Positions 1 through 10,847 of a stretch of DNA of 64,000 nt are shown here, piece after piece. The notes beneath the pieces are model-generated. The model worked only from the letters and a program-made list of their open reading frames with translations, searched no databases and had not been told where the DNA came from. The DNA is taken from contig OX578282.1 in the NCBI GenBank assembly GCA_951217055.1, positions 59,589,311-59,653,310 of the forward strand, written 5' to 3'. The translations under genes and the position numbers were made by a program. This DNA comes from Gerris lacustris. Its lineage: Eukaryota; Arthropoda; Insecta; Hemiptera; Gerridae. Position 1 is the stretch's first letter; every line of letters starts with the position of its first letter.

Positions 1-844
1 GATAAAAAATTTAAGGATTAATGAATATTTTTTAAATATTTAATTATAAATTGTTATTTATATTCTCCATAGCAAATGTCATTGTGATTCTCACAAAGTA
101 TCACTTAGGAAGAGTAACAAGAAAGACTTAATATAACTCTTGACCTTATTTGTAGTTAGCCAGAAGAAGGAAGATCTACAGCTATTTTTTTTTTTTACGT
201 TTTAATAATAAGCTTAAAAATTAATATATAAATCTAAATTATTCAAGGATTCATTATATATATAATATTGTTATTCAACTACTTTGTTTGCTTTTTTTGT
301 TAGAAATAGGGTGTCTTTGAATAATCTTTGTTCTTTGTCCTTGGTTGCAACTCTGACATTCAAGAGTCTCTTCCCTAGATGTTAGCATTGTATGCTTAAT
401 CTCTTTACTTAAAAAAGAAGCTAATTTTCTGTGTCCAGCACATAGCTTCCTCCTTTTTAAAACACAAAAAAGTTTTTACACATATTTTACTAATTATTCC
501 TGTCATTTCTAAACACATTTAAAATCCTTTAAAATTTATTGAATGTTAGTTTGTAATATGACTACCAAGAATATTTTGATTTTTGACTGTGATTTTCTTT
601 GCGCTATGTTTTTAATATTTTTTTTTTTTTTTTTTACAAAATCCTAGAATTTTAAGAACATTTATGAATAAAGTATATTATTTTTTAAACTTTGAAATGC
701 TGAGGGTACAACTGTTTTATTTCATGTTGCCCTTAAATAATAACAATACTGTTTTACAAATCTTTATATGATTAAAAGTCAACTTGTATTTTTTCACTTG
801 TCAAACTGCCTGATAGACGATCATAAACAGTTGTTAAAATTTAC
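1..844. other. Intron sequence of the partial lipocalin
   Basis: This is A/T-rich, non-coding DNA downstream of the paralogue's first coding exon on the minus strand. It contains poly-T runs. No recognised repeat or exon was seen. Confidence 0.5.
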
Positions 845-976
845 CTTGGCAGGCTCGAAGTCTGCTTTAGTTTCAACTTTAGGGCAAGCTCCTAATCCTG
901 GGACTTGAGCCAAGCAACTTGAAATGCCGGCAAAAGCAACCAAAAGCAACATTGTATTCCTCATCTTCTTATTGTC
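845..976 (-). CDS. Paralogous lipocalin, first coding exon only (partial gene)
   Basis: The acceptor is CTGTTGACAG, then GACAATAAGAAG and ATG at 964-962, giving 40 codons to the donor GTAAAT at 844. The peptide begins MRNTMLLLVAFAGISSCLA, a clear signal peptide, followed by QVPGLGACPKVETKADFEPAK. Compare QVPSFGWCPDKRPMPGFDMDK in the complete gene: same cleavage region, same first cysteine, same phase-0 intron just before the expected YxGxWYE exon. No such exon is found between 1 and 844, so the gene continues past the left edge. Its own 5' UTR exon must lie to the right of 977 but was not identified. Same strand and family as the 43-61 kb gene, so probably a tandem duplicate. Confidence 0.82.
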
Positions 977-1148
977 CTGTCAACAGAAAAAATATTTGTT
1001 AAAATATTTAGCTTAATAATATATTATGAAGTCATTTAATTTGTTTTGACCTCTTTACCTTTACAATACATAATTTTTTTTTTTTTTAATTTTATTGCAA
1101 TTAATCTTAATGATAGAATTTTAGCAATTTAAATTTGGTTGGTACCTA

Positions 1149-1447
1149 CAGTAGAACCTCAATTATCCGAATAAATTGGGACCAGAGGTGGATTGGATAA
1201 TCGAGGTTCATTGAAAAAAAAAAAAGGTAGATATATTTTTAAAATTAAAATTAAATAAATATGTAAAACAACACATTATATTACATTTTTCTCAGGCAGG
1301 TTTGAAAAAATCACAAATTCTTGTCTGTTTCACCTTTAACAAGGTGGCGAGTACCTCTAACCACCTCACCGGTGGCGAGTTCGGATTAGAGGGTTCGGAT
1401 AATAGAAGGTTCGGATAACAGAGGTTTGGATAATCGAGGTTCTACCG
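1149..1447. mobile_element. pogo/Tigger-type MITE, 299 bp
   Basis: Ends are CAGTAGAACCTCAATTATCC and, inverted, GGATAATCGAGGTTCTACCG, flanked by TA on both sides (1147-1148 and 1448-1449). TIR sequence and TA duplication fit the pogo branch of Tc1/mariner. There is no coding capacity. Confidence 0.75.
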
Positions 1448-1754
1448 TATTTGATAAGTATGATTGATATTTCCAGCATTTTGGATAATTTAGGTTTTAT
1501 TTTATAAGTTGTCCCTGAAAATTTTCTTATTTTCTACCAGCTCTCGATTTCTGCACTCATTCACTGATCCAAATCTAAACCTCTATATGGTTTTTGGAAG
1601 TGGTCTAATATTGAACTACTGAAAAAGTGAAAGTTGCAGTATACTTAATTTGAGTCCTCTACACCCTTTGTTATAAAGTGTTTTGAAATTTGATATTATC
1701 GTGAGTGTTAAATGTTAACAAATCAAGAGTAAGATCTCTACTAGCTAAATATTT

Positions 1755-2090
1755 TACAAGTTTTGAAGACTTAAACTAACAGTAAAAGTGATGTTAATAT
1801 GAATGTGCTTTGATAGGCTAGGGCTGTGAGAGAAGGATTAAGAAAGGAACCTAAGGTAAGAAGATATGAATATCGATGACCCCATATAGGTATAACAATT
1901 TTTCTCAACTGTTGACTTTACTTTAACTAAAAATGATCCCTTAAAACTGTGTTTAGTACAGTAAGCAGTTGGGAAAAATGGTTATACCTGATCTATACTA
2001 ACATTGGTTCGTTCCTTAATCCTTCACACAGCCCTAGTCTACCCCCACCTTGTAATGTTAGTTTAAGTCTTCAAAACCTTGTAATAGTAC
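1755..2090. repeat. Fold-back element
   Basis: The left arm (from ACAAGTTTTGAAGACTTAAA) and right arm (to TTTAAGTCTTCAAAACCTTG) are inverted copies of about 130-150 bp. They share the GGCTAGGGCTGTG / CACAGCCCTAGTC core and surround a spacer of about 50 bp. Sequences just outside (1680-1745 and 2665-2725, both with TAGTAGAGATCTTAC-like ends) are also inverted to each other, so this may be the core of a larger element split by the relic at 2085-2662. Confidence 0.6.
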
Positions 2091-2662
2091 ATTACGTGTC
2101 GAGTGCATTTTGCATGCGAGTGTGGAGTTTGCACCCGAGGGTAGTAAAACCACACGAGCAATGCAAAATGCCGTTTTCGCACGAGTTACGTACCGTACTT
2201 TATCTACGATTGTTAGATTTAAATAATAAATACAGAAAAAATAAACTTCCAGTATGCAAGTTTGTATTTCTCTTTTGATAAAGATGACATAAATTCATTA
2301 GTTGTATTTTGTGCCTAATTCATTATTTCGGGAGGTGTATTATTCTCCTCATATTCGTCATAATCATTTAAATCACTCATTGATTTTCACAAAAAACTCG
2401 ATATAAACAGTTACTTTTATTAAACAAACAGCAAATTAGTTTTGTTAAATGAAAAACAAACTCGCTAATCGTGCTTAAAGCTCAAGTATTCTTCTTCTTT
2501 ACCGCCCTAGCCCAAGGGTGGTAAAGAAGAGGAATTCTTCAGAACTATGAGACGCACATGCGCAATGAATACAAGTAAAGAAAAGAATCACTATCGTAAA
2601 GAATCATTTCTACGCATCTAAACAGAGATACAATGTTTATATTTTGTATCAATCGTAGATAA
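2085..2662 (-). mobile_element. Crypton-like non-autonomous relic, copy 1
   Basis: It is homologous over its length to 6665-7246. Shared landmarks include ACGAGTTNCGTACCGTACTT, TTTATCTACGATTG (inverted as CAATCGTAGATAAA near the right end), GGTAAAGAAGAGGAATT and a CGCAATGAATACAAGTA segment. It contains a recombinase-like N-terminus on the minus strand, described separately. Assignment to Crypton rests only on that peptide. Confidence 0.5.
2234..2380 (-). pseudogene. Crypton-type recombinase N-terminal fragment, copy 1
   Basis: From an ATG at 2380 the minus strand reads MSDLNDYDEYEENNTPPEIM, then after N and one in-frame TAG the frame continues with SLSKEKYKLAYWKF and is lost. The 'LS+E+Y.LAY.KF' segment resembles the N-terminal domain of Crypton-like tyrosine recombinases and their domesticated relatives, where 'SxxRYxxxYxxFxxW' is common. 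There is no catalytic domain. Confidence is moderate because the fragment is short. Confidence 0.45.
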
Positions 2663-2679
2663 AATATTTAACTAGTAGA

Positions 2680-2885
2680 GATCTTACGCTTAATATGTTA
2701 ACACTTAACACTGATGATTATATCAAATAACGTTTGTTAAACTTTAAAATAACGATTATATTAAACTCGTTTGTTAATTATAATATATCATTTTGGCGAC
2801 AACATTGTTGTGTTACTTTATATTAAGCTCTCTAGCCAAAATTATGAAGTAAGACCACAAAATCTCAGTGAAAACCACCAATCCT
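2680..2885. repeat. Dispersed repeat shared with 63450-63632
   Basis: It reads TAATATGTTAACACTTAACA ... CGACAACATTGTTGTGTTAC ... ACCACAAAATCTCAGTG. A similar segment lies at 63450-63632 in the same orientation. Family not recognised. Confidence 0.6.
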
Positions 2886-3925
2886 TCATTGTAAGACCGT
2901 ATTGGATCATCTTAACAATAATTTTTAACTTAAGACTGGTAGCAAGTAGTATTGTAATATTGATGAGGTAGTTTTCTGATTTGTTTGGATTGAATACCCT
3001 AGAATGCCGATAGCAAATAGCGCAGTCTTTAAATTTAAGGGTCATTATTATAACTTGATAAACTTAAGTTCCTTGCTGAAGTTGTAGAATGAATTTAGTG
3101 GGTGGCTAATTAGTTGAATAGGAATGAGTAATTCAAATGATTTATCTGAAGGAAACAATAAGATTAATAATTATTTTACATTTAAAATGGCAGCTCAAAA
3201 AGTTCATTTTTTAAAAAATAGAAAAATGCATTGAATATTTTAAGTTGTGTGGCACTCTGTGTTGCCCACAATGCCTTTAAATTTATATGTAATTATTATG
3301 ACTTACTTAACTACAGTGCCCTACATTGCTGGCAGCAAATTATATTGTCTAAATATAACATTATTAAAGTTATGAAAAATATATTCTATTATATATGGAG
3401 AAAAGAGATTCAGATTTAACTAAAAAAGGTCCTTATAAAAATATTCTAACTGGAATATTTAATTTAATTATCATAAAGAATTATGTTGTTATTTCTATCC
3501 AACACTGTTATTTTGTTATACAATTATCTCTGTAGAGTCCCTTTTTTTATTAATATATTTATCTCTTTTATATTCAGAGCTACTATCATGCGTTTATTCA
3601 TATTTATGTGGGATAATCTTCATTGTAAAATTATTTCCTAAGGTAATTTACTGAAATAAATTAAAATCTAACTTAGTTATTTATTAATAATGCAAACAAG
3701 AAGTTATCATTGCATTTTTTATTTTTTTTATAGCTTAATTATATTAAAGTATACAATCTAAACAGTAGAATTACAACATCCTTTTAGTCCAATTATTATT
3801 TAAATTTATATTTTACTTTTAGATAATTTTATCTAGTTATTGACAAGTACTACTATGAAAATATAAGTATAATAATTATTAATGCATTTTCTGTTACCTC
3901 TTTAACATTATTAGTATGCTGAGAA
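2886..3925. other. Unassigned A/T-rich sequence
   Basis: No coding potential and no repeat recognisable elsewhere in the window. Short open frames here are chance frames in A/T-rich DNA. Confidence 0.4.
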
Positions 3926-3929
3926 ATCT

Positions 3930-4517
3930 CTTTTACAAAGTTATTCTAATTTACTTTCATATAATATAGTATTGTAGAGTTTATTATATGTAGCACTAAA
4001 ATTGTTCGTAACAAAGTTATGCTTATTTACTTTCATATAATATTATAGCGTTTATAATAGCACCAAAATTGTTTGTAACAAGGTTATGCTTATTTACTTT
4101 CATATAATATAATATTATAGAGTTGATAATAGCACCAAAGTTATACTTATTTTTACTTTCATATAATATAATATTATAGAGTTTATAATAGCCCCAAAGT
4201 TGTTTGTAACAAGGTTATGCTTATTTACTTTCATATAATTTAATATTATAGTAAAAAAATTGGCTGTATTTGACCGATATTTTGTGGTAATCAAACATGA
4301 TGAAAATTAACACTTGAATAAAAACACAAGTTGTTCAATCTAAAATATATATTTGTCTAACAACAATTTACATATATAACAAGTTCAAAAGACTGGAATG
4401 ATCGCCTGATTGTTATATATGTAAATTGTAGTTAGACAAATATATATTTTAGATTGAACAGCTTCTGTTTTATTCAGGTGTTAATTTTCATAATATTATA
4501 AAGTTTATAATAGCGCC
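3930..4517. repeat. Tandem array (~75-80 bp unit, about 4 copies) split by an insertion
   Basis: The unit includes GTTATGCTTATTTACTTTC, ATATAATATAATATTATAG and TTTATAATAGCACCAAA, repeated at about 3950, 4020, 4085, 4140 and 4215. The last unit breaks off near 4255 and resumes at about 4491 (AATATTATAAAGTTTATAAT), so the DNA between is an insertion. Confidence 0.75.
4290..4490. mobile_element. Inverted-repeat insertion inside the tandem array
   Basis: Arms of about 80 bp: ATGAAAATTAACACTTGAAT ... ATATATATTTGTCTAACA on the left and the inverse at the right, ending GTGTTAATTTTCAT, around a spacer of about 30 bp. It splits a tandem unit, showing that it inserted later. Confidence 0.65.
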
Positions 4518-4530
4518 AGTGTTTGTATTG

Positions 4531-5119
4531 TTGCTTCCGAGCTTACCGAAGGTAACGGAAGTATTGTGTTCACTTTTGAGAACAAAAATGTTTTATGCCT
4601 CCGATTTTAAAAATTCCAAGACAGAAATCCGTTTCAGACATCAGGGAACATTTTTGGTTCCGTGTCTGTCTGTCTGTCTGTCTGTCTGTCGGTCTGTGTG
4701 TCCGCGAATCGTGAAACGTGCGACGATAACTTGAGTAAATCTTGCCCGATTTTGATGAAATTTGGTAGACATGTTTATTTTACCAATGCTCAGGTCGAGT
4801 TCGTTGGACAACATTATCCGTTCAAGCGTTCACGCGCAACGCTCGCGTAAACATGAACTTCAAATTTAAAATTGGAATTTTCGGTCGGGAAAAAAATAAA
4901 CCTTATCTATTCAATGAGACAAAGATTTTTTTCAAATACAATTTTTTAGTAAAACCTACAGCGACACCCCTATAAAGTGTTAAAGATCGCTAAAAAATGT
5001 TAATTGTTCTTACACAATAAACAATATAACAATAAAGTAATAAAACTTTAATGTTTATATAACAATAAAGTACATGATAGGATGCGAGGAAGCTATGTGC
5101 CACACTAATTGGCAGTGTA
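4531..5119 (+). mobile_element. Family A non-autonomous element, full copy
   Basis: Left end is a hairpin, TTGCTTCCGAGCTTACCGAA then GGTAACGGAAG. It is followed by CAGACATCAGGGAACATTTT, a run of TCTG repeats, and CCGATTTTGATGAAATTTGG. The right end is GATGCGAGGAAGCTATGTGC, CACACTAATTGGCAGT. The length of about 590 bp matches the copies at 10848, 25400 and 31864. Open frames crossing it are not genes. Superfamily unknown; there is no clear TIR. Confidence 0.75.
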
Positions 5120-6107
5120 TTTTTTTTTTTTTAATGAGAAGAATCAAATCTCTCTTAACCTTTAGGCTGTCAAGAAGCGGTGTTAATACTGAACTTCAAA
5201 TATATTTAATTTTTTTTAGGAATAATTTATCTCTTCCTTGAATTACAATGAGAAATTCATTGAAAAAAATGTATAAAAAGCGCATTAAACTAAATAATTC
5301 AATAAATATATTAAAAAACATAAAATCTTGTTACTTAGGACACTTGAAATATGGTAATAATCGCACAGCAGTGTTTAGTCTGTTCTAAGATCCAGACACT
5401 TTGCATTTGATTGGTGATCGTACCTAGTGGACTGAATTTAGGATGTGTGCAAAATCTAGAGTATCAATAGTTAACTAACGAATAGCTGAGGGTCTTATTT
5501 TGCTAGTAACTCCCCAATCATCAATCATCGTCAAGTATAGATCACTTTGCTTGACATTCCTAAAGTACTTTCCAAACTCCATAGGCACAACTCCTTGAAA
5601 GATAAGTGTGTTGTTAGAAACAGGAAATAGATTGACTCGAGGTGCGCACCAATCTAAAAGTGGCAGGCAGGGTGTTAAGAGTTCTCTTTCTCATTTAGTT
5701 TAAGCTCAATTTTTTAACTAAAAGTTTGCAAGTTATCCAAAATTACTGTTACAAACTTGGTAAATGCACTAATGATGAAAGTTATAACAGATACAGATTT
5801 TATTATATTTTTTTAAAAATCATTTTGGTAAGTGGCATTTTATATTTCATTGAGCCTAGACTCACTAATTCTAGTTATATATGTATAATTATCAATAATG
5901 TCAGTAAGCTAAATTCGATTAAGACATAAAACTTTTTTAAGAGAGAATACTATCAAGGCTTGATAAGCGTCCACTTATTAGACTCAACTTTTATTCTAAT
6001 AAATTATATATTTATTTTGGGATAATAGCCTTTATATACAGGATTCAATCATATTGGACTTTATGCCAAACTTAGATAGGCTCCTTTATCCTAAATAAAT
6101 TTACTTA
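5120..6107. other. Unassigned sequence
   Basis: A/T-rich sequence with no gene signature and no convincing repeat match in the window. Confidence 0.4.
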
Positions 6108-6600
6108 TTGCTTCCGACCTTACTAAATTCAATGGAAGTATTGTGATCATTTCAAGGAATGAATTTTTTATGTCTTCCAATTAAAACATCCATAGAGAGA
6201 AATCCGTTTAAGAGATCAGGGAGCATTGGTACTTCTTTAGATTGTTACTCCCCATTTTTTTTTCAGAATATAAATGGATATAATTATTTATATGTACCAT
6301 CCTTTGTCTAAATAACTATTTATTTAATAACTATTTATTTTGACAAATGGATGTTTAGTCCAATGTACTTTGGGACAAAGGAATATCACACTTCAGTTTT
6401 TATAAGAGGAGTAACTGTCCAAAGAACAACATTCTGTACACCTTTTTTTAGATTGTTACTCCCTTCTGTTTTTTATAGGGGGAGTAACAGTCTAATGAAG
6501 TACCGGAACATTTTTGTTGCGTGTATGTCTGTTCACAATTTTCGTAAACCACTATGTACATCTTAAAAACTACTTATCCGATTTTGATAAAATTAGGAGG
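6108..6600 (+). mobile_element. Degraded family A/B fragment, split by a MITE
   Basis: ATTGCTTCCGACCTTACTAA ... AGAGATCAGGGAGCATT at 6108-6226 is the family's left part. It resumes after the MITE as ACATTTTTGTTGCGTGTATG (6506 on) and ATCCGATTTTGATAAAATTA. This shows that the MITE at 6227-6503 inserted into it. Confidence 0.6.
6227..6503. mobile_element. Family C MITE (double hairpin), copy 1
   Basis: It has four GTTACTCCC / GGGAGTAAC blocks in alternating orientation, so two hairpins in tandem. The ends read TTGGTACTTCTTTAGATTGT and ...CAGTCTAATGAAGTACC. The internal GTCCAATGTACTTTGGGACA is shared with all other C copies. Confidence 0.75.
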
Positions 6601-6664
6601 TCATAATTAGTCACCTGTTAATAAATTGCAACCTTTTTTGTGCACATGTCTTTTTATTCCGCTT

Positions 6665-7246
6665 ACGCAAAATAGTACATTACGCGTCGAGTGCGGAAAG
6701 TAGCATTTTGCATGCGAGTGTGGAGTTTGCACCCGAGCGAGAGCGAGGGTGGTAAAACCACACGAGCAATGCAAAATGCCGTTTTCGCAAGAGTTGCGTA
6801 CCGTACTTTATCTACGATTGTTAGATTTAAATAATAAATACAGAAAAAAATAAACTTGCTGTATGTAAGTTCGTATCTCTCTCTTGATAAAGATGGCATT
6901 AATTCATTAGTTATATTTTTTGCCGAATTAATTATTTCTGGAGGAGTATTATTCTCCACATTTTCGTCAAAGTCACTTTATTCACAAATTGTTTTTCACT
7001 AAAAACTCGATATAAACAGTTACTTTAATAAAAGAACAGCAAATTAGTTTTGTTAAATGTATACAAACTCTCTAATCATGCGTAAAGCTGAAGAATTCCT
7101 CTTCTTTACTTCACTAGCGTGGTAAAGAAGAGGAATTATTCAGAACTATGAGCCGCGCATGCGCAATGAATACAAGTACGTAAATAATCACTTTCTATGC
7201 ATCTAAACAAAGATATAATGTTTATATTTCGTATCAATCGTAGATA
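6665..7246 (-). mobile_element. Crypton-like non-autonomous relic, copy 2
   Basis: Homologous to 2085-2662 but with an additional GAGCGAGAGCGAGG segment. The minus strand carries NNTPPEIINSAKNITNE and SLSRERYELTYSKF (about 6855-6955), without the TAG of copy 1. Its start ATG is altered (TTG at the aligned position). The reading frame then runs into non-coding element sequence. Confidence 0.5.
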
Positions 7247-7249
7247 AAC

Positions 7250-7640
7250 TTATTTTTTTATTACAACCTATATTAATAAAAGAATTCATCTAATTTTGAA
7301 GAAATTTGGATGATTTGTCGAAAGTAGCTCGTAGCTCACAAATGGCCCCATATCAATTTCAGCCTTCTATGCACATCTAATGTTGAGTAAAAATAAAATG
7401 TGACTCTACTGGGAAATTCAGAAAAATATACACTTTTAATATCCAGTGGTGGGGGGGGGGGGGGGGGGGGGTATTTTAATGAACTTACATTAATGCTCAC
7501 ATCATAAATTTTTATAAAGCATTTTATATTTTAAAAGCTATCTCAATATATTTTTATTTTATAATCATGAGACTAGTCGTCCAATGATTGTGCCCGAGGA
7601 ATCTATGTGCAATGCAAATTGGCAGACATTTATTTATTTA
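7250..7640. mobile_element. Diverged family B copy with poly-G tract
   Basis: The left part matches the middle of family B (CATCTAATTTTGAAGAAATT, CGAAAGTAGCTCG). The right part ends CGAGGAATCTATGTGCAATG, then CAAATTGGCAG, a mutated family terminus. A poly-G run lies at about 7450-7472. Confidence 0.5.
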
Positions 7641-8154
7641 TATAGATATATTCCTTGTTAAAAAAAAAGAAAAATTAATTATCTCAGAAAAGGTCATGGC
7701 AATTATAAAAATGAATAATTCTATCTTCCTCTTTTACTTGATATTAATTATTTAACAAAATGTATTTCTTTTTATTACAATATTTACATTTATATATATT
7801 TAAATATATTAATTAATTTTACTTTTGCCTTATATTTATTAAGATTTAGAGTTCTATAAAGCCTCAATAAAAAATAGATGAAGATTTTTTATTTTTTATT
7901 ATTAACTACAAGGTTAAAAAGACGAGAATTAAAAAAAAAAAGTTTGTATCTATCAACTGTTTTTTAGTTGTTTTATAATTCATGTAAATTATTTTTATGT
8001 AAGAGTGTAATCCTTAATTTTAATTGGAAGAAGAACTGAGTGTTTTCTAGAAAAAGAAACAACAGTTAACCTTGATATTATATAACTATGGGATAGTATG
8101 TTTTATATGACGTCACTTAGATTCATACCTCATGAGTTACTTCTATTTAACACC

Positions 8155-8800
8155 ATTTTATTTACTGTTTATTCTGTTAGTAACTTAACAAAAAAAATTG
8201 GTCCGAGACTACTCAGACAAACTTTCTCATAGAGTTCATAATTATTTAGCCCAGTGTTTTCCATTTATTAGTTTTCATAGGTATGTACATTTAATTATTA
8301 TTGAAAAATTTATCAAAATTTATTATAAAAATAACATCTCCTGGGCGGGGAATCGAACCCGGGCTCTCTCCGTCCGCGTTTTAAGCTATTTTCTCAGAAA
8401 ATAGATTTTTCCCGGGAAAACGGCTTATATCGTTAGATTTGTATTTAAATGGACTACATTTTATAATTTTTTAATCAAAATCGTCGGAACCGTTTTCGAG
8501 AAATATTTTTTTTCACGTTTTTACAGAGTTTTTGGGGAGTAGCGCCCCAAATTTGGAGCTAAAATTCGTTTCTCGATTTCGCCTCGGTGTATGGTTTTTC
8601 TGAACATGTATGCCAAATTTCGTCAAAATCGGCCTAGTAGTTTAGGCTCCAGGCGTCTGCACAGACAGACAGACTACAGACAGACAGACAGACATTTTTT
8701 AAAAACCACTTTTTTGGACTCAGGGGACCTCAAAACGTGTAAATCCATAGAAATCTCAAACTTGATTTTTCTCGCCATCACAATACTTTCTCTTTATATG
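8155..8800 (-). mobile_element. Family D element with tRNA B-box-like segment, copy 1
   Basis: On the minus strand it starts AAGTATTGTGATGGCGAGAA, has TCTG-rich and CCGATTTTGACGAAATTTGG blocks, and includes AGAGCCCGGGTTCGATTCCC near 8345-8370, an RNA polymerase III B-box match. The other end is CTCAGACAAACTTTCTCAT. Homologous copies lie at 9050-9632, 16523-19530 and 22683-23386. It may be a tRNA-derived SINE, but no convincing A box was found. Confidence 0.55.
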
Positions 8801-9049
8801 TTTCATCAGTTAAACATTATTTTTCTTTAATAATATTAAAAAGTACTAAAGACAACTTAATAAAAATTCGTACGATGTATTATGTGACAGAGGGTTATAA
8901 GTATTTCCTTACTTAATGATTTTAATTTAACACTCATAGTCTTGAAAAAAAATACTGTATTTACTGAAGTTACGAATCAATGCTTAATTGTGATACCTAG
9001 TACATGCCTAATGGAGACATAACTTTAAAAAGAAGAATCCACACCACAA

Positions 9050-9632
9050 CGAAACTAAAAAAATCGGTCCGAGAAACTCAGACAAACTTTTTCATATTCG
9101 AATTCATAATTACTTAGCCCCAGTGTTTTCCATTAATTAGCTTTCGTGTTTTCGTAGGTATATTTAATTATTATTGAACATTTCATCAAAATAATTCATA
9201 AAAATAACTTCTCCTCGTCGGAGAATCGAACTTTCTCCTTCCGCTTTTAAAGCTATTTTCTCAAGAACTAGATTTTTCCCGGGAAAACGGCTTATATCGA
9301 CAGATTCTCATTTAAATGGACTACATTTTAGAATTGTTTAATCAAAATCGTCGGAACAGTTAGCGAAACATAATTTTTTGTTTTCACTTTTTTTTTTTTA
9401 TTGTTTTTGGGGGGTAGTGCCCCCAAATTCGGAGCTAAAATTCATTTCTCGATTCCGCCTCGGGTTATGAATTTTCTAGGCACAGTAGTTTATGCTCCAC
9501 GCGTCTGCTCAGACGACAGACAGACATTTTTTAAAAACAACTTTTTTGGACTCAGGCGACCTTAAAAGTGTAAATCCATTAAAATCTCAAAATCGAAATT
9601 TCGCGCCATCACAATACTTTCTATTGTATTTG
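9050..9632 (-). mobile_element. Family D element, copy 2
   Basis: Same order as copy 1: GGTCCGAGAAACTCAGACAA at the left, a degraded B-box segment (GGAGAATCGAACTTTCTCC), CCCGGGAAAACGGCTTATAT, and GCGCCATCACAATACTTTCT at the right. Confidence 0.55.
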
Positions 9633-10525
9633 TTTGCATTCATTAAATCTTAAAGAGCGTGAATCTGTCTATTTATCGTAATTTGTTTTTTAATCAGTTT
9701 TTAACAATAAGCTAATTTTATATCGTGACACATGTGCTGTATATATATAACATATGAACATACATATATTATACAATTAATGCGTATACTATCACTCAAA
9801 AAGAGTTAGAGCGTAGCGTTCTATTTTTTTTTTTTTTTTTTTTAATGAGGTTGACACTTTTTCATAGAGAAGTAAATCGACAAAAAAAAGGGAAAGAGGA
9901 GAGGAAGGAATAAAAAATCTAATCAGAGAATCAGTAGGATGTGAAATTACTTCTAGTCGCTAGAGAAACACTTTCCTCCGAGGCACTAACCGGGAATTAA
10001 CCAGGTCGAAAAGAAATCACAACTCTCGTATCCACTTCCACCACTTCCTTCCCTACTTATTTACCTCAATACTTTGCGCAATATATCAAACATATGATAA
10101 CTTATCATAGTATCATTGACTCGTAGCAAATAGTATTTTTTTTATGTAAGTAGTGTAACGGGGACACGGGGATTTTGTGAGTATATAAAGTGAACTGGTT
10201 ATGTGTTGGATGTATTTATTGGTGTATGTTTATAAGCTCCTGGTATTGATATATGATGTGTACATCTCCAGAGCTAAGATCGGACTCCCCGTGTAACTTT
10301 ATGCTTAGGCTTAGTCTGTGAGATTCTTGGTGGGGAAAAGCACTCTAGACAGAAATTCGAGCTTTCGCTTGCCTAAGGTCTATACCTATACTGCTTTCCT
10401 AGAATATTGTAGACTTGCCTCCCCCCCCTCCCCCTGGCTTAAAGGAAAATTTATCACCTCAAGAGATACTTTAGGTCCTCCAGTGTAAGACTCCCGCTAA
10501 ATACCCCTTCACTTGTAAAGCTCCT
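9633..10525. other. Unassigned sequence; possible LTR fragment
   Basis: From 10154, TGTAACGGGGACACGGGG, then a TATA-like GAGTATATAAAGTG, and ACTCCCCGTGTAAC near 10300, could be a gypsy-like LTR piece. No partner LTR or primer site was seen. The 9820-10070 segment (poly-T, then a G/C-richer tract) is not recognised. Confidence 0.25.
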
Positions 10526-10847
10526 TATACACGATAAAACTTGTTTGATCAAAGGTTTGTCAAGTAAGTTTGATCAAACGTTTGACGCCCTATGTACACC
10601 TCATCAAGCCATCCAATTCACAAACTTCACTCATTCACCGTCAAACTGGCTTGAAAAGCCAAGTTTGATCATCACTTCAAACACGATCAAACTTACTTGA
10701 CAGACTAAATTTGATTAAAAGTTTAAGGCTCTGCCAGCCCCACAAACTATACTAGCAAGTTTGTCAAACTTACGCAAGTGTTGGCAATATTCAGTAGTGT
10801 TTGTAGACGAGTGTACTGATGATCGTGGATTTTGAAGAGTTTGCTTA

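Noticed and set aside
1..844. Second coding exon of the partial lipocalin inside the window
   Set aside because: No YxGxWYE-encoding stretch with an acceptor was found on the minus strand.
4519..4850. Open frames of 62-71 residues rich in SVCLSVC
   Set aside because: They are translations of the (TCTG)n part of family A; the same peptides recur at every A copy.
8340..8375. tRNA gene
   Set aside because: Only a B box/T-arm-like stretch is present; no cloverleaf can be drawn and the segment is part of a dispersed repeat.
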